Shown in pieces: positions 6,022 through 9,117 of a stretch of 9,117 bases of DNA. Position 1 is the first letter of the stretch; each line of letters opens with the position of its first letter. The position numbers and the translations under genes were made by a program. The notes beneath the pieces were generated by a model. The model searched no databases. It was not told where the DNA came from and saw only the letters and a list, made by a program, of their open reading frames with translations. Source of the DNA: an uncultured Eubacteriales bacterium (GTDB lineage: Bacteria; Bacillota; Clostridia; Lachnospirales; CAG-274); assembly GCA_902495025.1 (NCBI GenBank), contig CABUWB010000055.1, forward strand, positions 1 through 9,117, in the 5' to 3' direction.

Positions 6022-7443
6022 TTAAAACAGTTCCAACACAGCCCTTTTTCTGTCAAGCATTTCATCAATTCTTGTAATATAATCATCAACGCTTTTTACG
6101 TTAAACACTCTTTCAATCCTGTCGGTTTCAGGCTCAACGAGCTTGGTAGAGCCGCCTGCGCCGAGCGCCCATATACTCTGCTTTTCCTCCATAATCTGTA
6201 CGTTATACACGCACTCGCAGCCGTCCTTGCAGTAGCCGACATTTTCAAAATTGCCCACCATATTTTTCTGGCGGTACATATAATATGGGTGCATACCCAT
6301 AGCGGCAGTATGCTTTGCCGCAACAGAGAGCATTTCCTCCATATTTTCAATTGTCTGCATTGAGTATTTGTCAAGCGTTTCCTTTAAACGTGAGGCACGC
6401 TTTACGGCAAGGGTGTGTACGGTAATGCTTTCGGGTGAGAGCTTTGCAAGCCCCTCCATAGTAAGTGTAACCTCGTCCTTACCCTCTCCTGGCAGACCTA
6501 AAATAATATCAGTGTTTATGTGGCTGTGTCCTTCCTCTCTTGCCATATTAAAGGCATCTAAGAACATCTGCGTATTATGCTCCCTGCCGATAAGCTCCAG
6601 CGTTTTATCATTAAGCGTCTGCGGATTTATTGAAATTCTGCCTACGTTATACTCATGCATGGTTTTTAGCTTCTGCCTTGTTATGGTATCGGGTCTGCCT
6701 GCCTCAACGGTATACTCCAAAGGTGTTTTAAAATACTTTGCCACCATGGCAAGCAGACGGTCAAGCTGCACCTCATTAAGCGAGGTTGGCGTGCCGCCGC
6801 CGATATAAAGGCTTTCGATTGTTTTATCGGCTATAACGGAGCTGACGTATTTCATTTCGGTTTCAAGTGCGTCAAGATAGCTGTCCACCTTGTTTGTGTA
6901 CTGCTTTAACGGATACGAGGTAAACGAGCAGTACAGACACCTTGTCGGACAAAACGGAATACCGATGTAAAGCCCCACCTTGTCGGGTGTGCCACGCTGC
7001 ACTATCTCACGCTCGTTTTTAGCCACCGTCATTGCAAGACGGATTTTTTCATCACTTACGCAGTAATCATTTTTAAGGCTGTTGTAAACCTGCTCATCTG
7101 TATAGCCCGAATCCCACATACTCCACACAATTTTGGCAGGGCGCACACCTGTCAGCGCTCCCCAGTGCATTTTTGTAGGCTTAACTCTCATAAGACAGTG
7201 AAATGCCGACATTCTAAGTCCATATCTAACCGATTTTTCCTCATCTGTAACGGGCATGGTGTGCCTGTAAACCTCCCTGCCGTCCTCATAAAATGCGGCA
7301 TAGGCGGTATCTCCCTCAACCGCACTTAAAAGCGTCAAGCCCTCGGGACTGTCAAGCTGTACATATTTTTCATTTGGATAAAACATCATTACCGTCGATA
7401 CAATATCGTCCGACCAGTTGTGATTTTTTAAAATGTAGTTCAT
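6022..7443 (-). CDS. hemZ: Radical SAM protein HemZ (annotated coproporphyrinogen dehydrogenase)
   Basis: The 473-residue protein is a radical SAM enzyme of the HemN/HemW/HemZ group. An N-terminal extension of about 150 residues containing HWGALTGVRPAKI is characteristic of HemZ. The radical SAM core follows with GIPFCPTRCLYCSF, whose CX3CX2C cysteines (165, 169, 172) bind the 4Fe-4S cluster, then YIGGGTPT (about 213-220), the VEAGRPDTI strand and ILGLPGEG. The C-terminal part has YYMYRQKN and a GYCKDGCECVYN segment with LGAGGSTK, as in HemZ. The family name implies oxygen-independent coproporphyrinogen III oxidation, but many Clostridia carry HemZ without an obvious heme pathway, so the substrate is uncertain. 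The ATG at 7443 is preferred, with GGTGA just upstream, over TTG/GTG codons at 7455/7452. It starts 12 bases after the MBL gene stop and is probably cotranscribed with it. Confidence 0.92.
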   Translation of the reverse strand: MNYILKNHNWSDDIVSTVMMFYPNEKYVQLDSPEGLTLLSAVEGDTAYAAFYEDGREVYRHTMPVTDEEKSVRYGLRMSAFHCLMRVKPTKMHWGALTGVRPAKIVWSMWDSGYTDEQVYNSLKNDYCVSDEKIRLAMTVAKNEREIVQRGTPDKVGLYIGIPFCPTRCLYCSFTSYPLKQYTNKVDSYLDALETEMKYVSSVIADKTIESLYIGGGTPTSLNEVQLDRLLAMVAKYFKTPLEYTVEAGRPDTITRQKLKTMHEYNVGRISINPQTLNDKTLELIGREHNTQMFLDAFNMAREEGHSHINTDIILGLPGEGKDEVTLTMEGLAKLSPESITVHTLAVKRASRLKETLDKYSMQTIENMEEMLSVAAKHTAAMGMHPYYMYRQKNMVGNFENVGYCKDGCECVYNVQIMEEKQSIWALGAGGSTKLVEPETDRIERVFNVKSVDDYITRIDEMLDRKRAVLELF

Positions 7444-7455
7444 ATTTTTCACCAA

Positions 7456-8076
7456 TTAAAATACATATTCGTTATGCTGCTTTTCAAAACCAATGGTAGT
7501 TGACGGGCCATGACCGCAGAAAACCTTGGTTTCATCTGGCAAGGTGTAGAGCTTTTCAATAATGCTTTTGCGCAGGGTTTCCTCATCACCTGTGGGGAAA
7601 TCCGTTCTGCCAACACTGCCCATAAACAGCGTATCGCCCGAAAACAGTGCGCCCTCTGCCTCAAAGTAAAAACAGCAGCCACCGCCCGTATGCCCGGGAG
7701 TTAAAATTACCCTGCACGAGGTGTCGCCAAACTCAATTACATCACCGCTTAAAAGCTCCTTGTCGTAGTGGTAAGCCTCCGCATAGCCAAAAATAGACGA
7801 AAGATTATAGTCGGGATTTGCCGCAACCTCGGCTTCAGCCTTTGTAATGTATATATCCGCACCTGTTGCCGCCTGTATCTCCTGTGCGGCGCACATGTGG
7901 TCAAAATGGGCGTGCGTCTGCAAAATAGCCTTTACCGCAAGCCCCTCTGCCTTTATATAATTTATCACCTTAACGGCTGTGTTGCCCGGGTCAATAACAA
8001 CAGCCTCCTTGTTTTCACCTGTTACAATGTAGCAGTTCTCACCCATGTCTGGTGAGGAAAAACCCTTTACTCTCAT
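7456..8076 (-). CDS. Metallo-beta-lactamase-fold hydrolase, glyoxalase II-like
   Basis: The 206-residue protein shows the full metal-binding set of the MBL superfamily: THAHFDH (54-60, giving His55, His57, Asp59, His60), His129 in PGHTGG, Asp148 in FSGDTLF and His189 in CGHG. The segment VGRTDFPTGDE is typical of the short GloB-like hydrolases common in Firmicutes (YcbL/YqgX type), which act on thioesters such as S-lactoyl thiols. The true substrate is unknown. No signal peptide is visible, so it is probably cytosolic. The ATG at 8076 is chosen because TGAGG lies 8 bases upstream. The longer open frame back to 8157 runs through the promoter and antisense RNA region and has no ribosome site. 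hemZ follows 12 bases after the stop. Its leader is shared with a divergent antisense-RNA promoter. Confidence 0.92.
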   Translation of the reverse strand: MRVKGFSSPDMGENCYIVTGENKEAVVIDPGNTAVKVINYIKAEGLAVKAILQTHAHFDHMCAAQEIQAATGADIYITKAEAEVAANPDYNLSSIFGYAEAYHYDKELLSGDVIEFGDTSCRVILTPGHTGGGCCFYFEAEGALFSGDTLFMGSVGRTDFPTGDEETLRKSIIEKLYTLPDETKVFCGHGPSTTIGFEKQHNEYVF

Positions 8077-8101
8077 TTTTATTACCTCATTTATCTTAAA
8101 C

Positions 8102-8130
8102 TTGACGTTTTTTATTTTTTGTGCTAATAT
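8102..8130 (+). promoter_or_regulatory. Strong sigma-A promoter for a plus-strand small RNA
   Basis: TTGACG (8102-8107), 17-bp spacer, TAATAT (8125-8130) with extended -10 TG (8122-8123); the TGCTAATAT core is identical to that of purH. No plus-strand gene of believable length follows, only a 100-nt stretch ending in a terminator hairpin. This is the basis for calling an antisense RNA. Confidence 0.75.
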
Positions 8131-8153
8131 AAAAGTACAAGAGGGAAGTTCAA
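8126..8153 (-). promoter_or_regulatory. Candidate promoter of the MBL-hemZ operon
   Basis: On the minus strand TTGAAC (8153-8148), 16-bp spacer, TATATT (8131-8126). Its -10 box overlaps the -10 box of the plus-strand RNA promoter (8125-8130), so the two cannot be occupied at once. Start near 8119, leaving a leader of about 43 bases before the MBL ATG. Confidence 0.5.
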
Positions 8154-8236
8154 TCAAACGGTTGTTCCCCCTGTAGTATTTATGACAATAATTAGCCGCT
8201 AAACTTTCCAGGGATTAGGCGGCTAATTTACTTTTT
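8137..8236 (+). ncRNA. Predicted antitoxin RNA, antisense to the toxin mRNA 3' end (about 100 nt)
   Basis: The RNA is predicted to start about 7 bases after the -10 box at 8125-8130 and to end in the U-run at 8232-8236 after the hairpin 8190-8228. No ribosome site plus ORF is seen in it. A 5' stem-loop can form between AGAGGGAA (8140-8147) and TTCCCCCT (8165-8172). The 3' half runs opposite the toxin stop codon and the 3' UTR, convergent to the toxin gene. Bases 8140-8155 also pair 13 of 16 (one a G-U) with the toxin mRNA leader (8334-8319), and TTCCCC (8165-8170) can pair with the toxin Shine-Dalgarno region. This is the arrangement of type I antitoxin RNAs such as RatA or par RNAII. Expression is inferred, not seen. 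Confidence 0.65.
8190..8236 (+). terminator. Hairpin terminator shared by antisense RNA and toxin mRNA
   Basis: A 10-bp stem, AATTAGCCGC (8190-8199) with GCGGCTAATT (8219-8228), can be extended by TAA/TTA across a one-base bulge. On the plus strand it is followed by TACTTTTT, a good terminator. On the minus strand it is followed by ATTGTCATAAAT, weak, so the toxin mRNA may end here only partly. It overlaps the last base of the toxin stop codon. Confidence 0.75.
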
Positions 8237-8296
8237 CAAGCAGGACAACAGGACTATTAACATAACTAAAGCGTATATGTATTCATAATAGTTCAT
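8228..8296 (-). CDS. Small hydrophobic peptide, predicted type I (holin-like/TxpA-type) toxin
   Basis: A 22-residue peptide: it begins MNYYEYIYALV, continues through MLIVLLS and ends CLKK. It has one uncharged hydrophobic stretch (about residues 7-19) with an acidic residue before it and two lysines after it, which would suit a single membrane-spanning helix. An N-terminal Tyr-Glu, a central Leu/Ile/Val core with LLS, and terminal Lys-Lys recall the short putative holin-like and TxpA-type toxins of Firmicutes; the match is by pattern only. The ATG at 8296 is preferred over an in-frame ATG at 8302 because GGGGAGG lies about 7 bases upstream of it, whereas the first ATG abuts the ribosome site. 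The ribosome site is buried in a hairpin (8305-8327). The TAA (8230-8228) touches the terminator stem. The gene is too short for ordinary ORF callers. Between dtd and the MBL gene, same strand. Confidence 0.72.
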   Translation of the reverse strand: MNYYEYIYALVMLIVLLSCLKK

Positions 8297-8302
8297 AATC
8301 AT

Positions 8303-8327
8303 CCCTCCCCTCTATCGTAGAGGGGAG
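8303..8327 (-). promoter_or_regulatory. Hairpin sequestering the toxin Shine-Dalgarno sequence
   Basis: In the minus-strand mRNA CTCCCCTCTA (8327-8318) pairs perfectly over 10 bp with TAGAGGGGAG (8314-8305) around a 3-base loop. The ribosome site GGGGAGGG (8310-8303) lies largely in the 3' arm. The toxin should therefore be poorly translated unless the leader refolds, a recurrent property of type I toxin mRNAs. It is not a terminator: no U-run follows and the start codon comes right after. Confidence 0.8.
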
Positions 8328-8381
8328 AACAACCGCCGATTAACTCACATTTAAAATGCAAATCTCTCTTGTACCAAAAGT

Positions 8382-8411
8382 ATTATATCACATCAGTATA
8401 TTACATTTCAA
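8382..8411 (-). promoter_or_regulatory. Promoter of the toxin mRNA
   Basis: On the minus strand TTGAAA (8411-8406), 18-bp spacer, perfect -10 TATAAT (8387-8382) with extended -10 TG. Start near 8375, giving an 80-nt leader that contains the ribosome-site hairpin. No terminator separates it from dtd, so dtd read-through could also reach the toxin. Confidence 0.75.
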
Positions 8412-8424
8412 TACATTTTATTTA

Positions 8425-8874
8425 TCAAAAAATCTTATCACTATCAAGCAATATGGTTATAGGCCCGTCATTTACAAGCTCCACCTGCATATCAGCCTGA
8501 AAAATACCGCTTTCTACCTTACCGAAATTATCCCTTGCATAGTCTGTAAATTCCTCAAAGGTACGTTTTGCCTCCTCGGGCTTAGCACCCATGGCAAAGC
8601 TTGGACGTCTGCCCTTTCTTGCGTCGGCATAGATAGTAAAATTAGGCACAATCAAAAGCCCCAATTCAAGGTCGGCGGCGGACAAATTCATTTTGCCGTC
8701 CCCGTCCTCAAAAATTCTCAAATTAACTGATTTATCCAGTATATATTTGTAGTCTGCGGCATTATCACCGCTGTCCATACCCACAAGCAGCATAACGCCC
8801 CTGCCTATTTCGCCAACAACAGTGCCGTCAACTGTAACCTTTGCTCTTGATACTCTTTGTAAAACTGCTCTCAT
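8425..8874 (-). CDS. dtd: D-aminoacyl-tRNA deacylase (DTD), variant active-site motif
   Basis: DTD hydrolyses D-aminoacyl-tRNA (for example D-Tyr-tRNA) as a cytosolic homodimer, keeping D-amino acids out of proteins. The 149 residues match the family length. Conserved parts are MRAVLQRV (1-8), the VDG/GEIGRGVMLLVG strand region, LRIFEDGDGKMNLS (52-65), KGRRPSF (87-93) and the C-terminal NDGPIT (135-140), which carries the Gly-cis-Pro motif of the active site. Odd: the usual SQFTL motif reads PNFTI (residues 77-81), so both the Ser and the Gln are replaced. Pro at the first of these positions recalls the animal paralogue ATD. The ATG at 8874 overlaps the RSH stop codon by 4 bp (ATGA), indicating translational coupling, a neighbour pair also known from Bacillus. 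Downstream is the small-toxin cassette. Confidence 0.93.
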   Translation of the reverse strand: MRAVLQRVSRAKVTVDGTVVGEIGRGVMLLVGMDSGDNAADYKYILDKSVNLRIFEDGDGKMNLSAADLELGLLIVPNFTIYADARKGRRPSFAMGAKPEEAKRTFEEFTDYARDNFGKVESGIFQADMQVELVNDGPITILLDSDKIF

Positions 8875-9117
8875 GTCGTAACTCTTTCTATATTTTCAAC
8901 GCCTCTGACGGCTAAAATCTTTTTACATATAATTTCAAGCTGCTCTCTGCCTGTAATCATCATAGACAGGTCAACAACAGCCTCGTTGCGCTTGTTTGCC
9001 CTTGCGCTTACGTTCTGAACAGGTACGCCCTCGTCCATAAGCACCTTTAAAATATCCAATGTAAGACAGATTCTGTAGGGAGCAAATACACGTATATCAG
9101 CGCCGAAGCTGCCCGTG
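8871..9117 (-). CDS. RelA/SpoT-family (p)ppGpp synthetase/hydrolase, C-terminal ACT domain (5' part outside window)
   Basis: The frame is open to the right edge of the window (through TGSFGADIRVFAPYR upstream of residue Asp-Ile-Leu), so this is the last 81 or so residues of a longer protein. The visible part is one ACT domain: a strand GADIRVFAP, a helix LDILKVLMDEG, a strand VPVQNVSARANK, a strand AVVDLSMMI, a helix REQLEIICKKIL and a final VRGVENIERV, which closely follows the regulatory C-terminal ACT domain of RSH enzymes that make and degrade the stringent-response alarmone. No catalytic part can be seen here, so the activity is inferred. The stop codon overlaps the dtd start (ATGA), and the RSH-dtd order is the main support for the identity. 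Another ACT-domain protein cannot be excluded. Confidence 0.78.
   Translation of the reverse strand, partial: TGSFGADIRVFAPYRICLTLDILKVLMDEGVPVQNVSARANKRNEAVVDLSMMITGREQLEIICKKILAVRGVENIERVTT

Larger units (their letters stand above)
8140..8334. repeat. Paired direct and inverted repeats flanking the toxin-antitoxin cassette
   Basis: Direct repeats: AGAGGGAAGTTCAATC (8140-8155) and AGAGGGGAGAACAACC (8319-8334) agree at 12 of 16 positions, making the antisense RNA complementary to the toxin leader. Inverted repeats: CGGTTGTTC (8159-8167) is the exact reverse complement of GAACAACCG (8327-8335), and GTACAAGAGGG (8135-8145) has a near copy in reverse at 8363-8373, so both RNAs begin with similar 5' sequences. 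The direct-repeat logic resembles that of Fst/par loci. Confidence 0.65.

Noticed and set aside
8077..8157. N-terminal extension of the MBL hydrolase frame upstream to 8157
   Set aside because: It has no ribosome site, runs through the antisense RNA and both promoters, and the ATG at 8076 has a good Shine-Dalgarno sequence and starts where the family starts.
8300..8302. Upstream in-frame ATG as toxin start (24 residues)
   Set aside because: It directly abuts the Shine-Dalgarno sequence, leaving no spacer; the ATG at 8296 has about 7 bases.
8305..8327. CTCCCCTCTA hairpin as an intrinsic terminator
   Set aside because: No U-run follows on either strand; on the minus strand it holds the ribosome site and start of the small peptide.
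1..9117. CRISPR array, tRNA, rRNA, transposase or phage genes
   Set aside because: No regularly spaced repeats, cloverleaf or conserved RNA segments, or such proteins were seen in the window.

Overview
The window looks like chromosome of a low- to medium-GC Gram-positive anaerobe of the class Clostridia, probably Ruminococcus/Oscillospiraceae-like. The evidence is strong AGGAGG-type ribosome sites, sigma-A promoters (several with an extended -10), a ZTP riboswitch upstream of purH, and a minus-strand series RSH ((p)ppGpp synthetase) - dtd - metallo-beta-lactamase-fold hydrolase - hemZ of the kind I associate with Clostridia. The assignment is an inference from gene content and style, not from a marker gene.

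Layout. (1) 2-508 (+): C-terminal part of an unrecognised acidic protein. (2) 512-2334 (+): a complete purH unit with a near-consensus promoter three bases after the previous stop codon, a ZTP riboswitch with an apparent switching terminator, full-length bifunctional purH, and a strong intrinsic terminator. (3) 2375-2534: a 160-bp element bounded by perfect 25-bp inverted repeats, between convergent genes. (4) 2563-3900 (-): enolase, complete in length but interrupted by one in-frame TAA. (5) 4012-5019 (+): a WYL-domain regulator divergent from eno, with a palindrome in the shared promoter region. (6) 5102-5971 (-): a MerR/GyrI-like regulator with the 19-bp-spacer promoter typical of MerR targets. 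(7) 6022-9117 (-): hemZ, an MBL-fold hydrolase, dtd and the ACT-domain end of an RSH enzyme.

The most interesting part is the roughly 350-bp gap between dtd and the MBL gene (8077-8424), where no long ORF exists. I read it as an unannotated type I toxin-antitoxin locus. A 22-residue hydrophobic peptide (8228-8296, minus) starts with Tyr-Tyr-Glu, carries one membrane-spanning stretch and ends in Lys-Lys. Its Shine-Dalgarno sequence is locked in a perfect 10-bp hairpin, and its promoter is an extended -10 type. A convergent RNA of about 100 nt is predicted on the plus strand from an equally strong promoter, ending at a hairpin that overlaps the toxin stop codon. Degenerate repeats make the 5' part of this RNA complementary to the toxin leader. 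The cassette appears to sit inside an otherwise contiguous RSH-dtd-MBL-hemZ cluster.

How the genes work together: purH is a self-contained unit that should respond to ZTP/ZMP, a signal of 10-formyl-tetrahydrofolate shortage, which is the cosubstrate PurH needs. RSH and dtd overlap by 4 bp and are translationally coupled. The MBL gene and hemZ are separated by about 12 bp and probably form an operon. The two regulators are probably autoregulated. I saw no rRNA, tRNA, CRISPR array, insertion-sequence transposase or phage gene.
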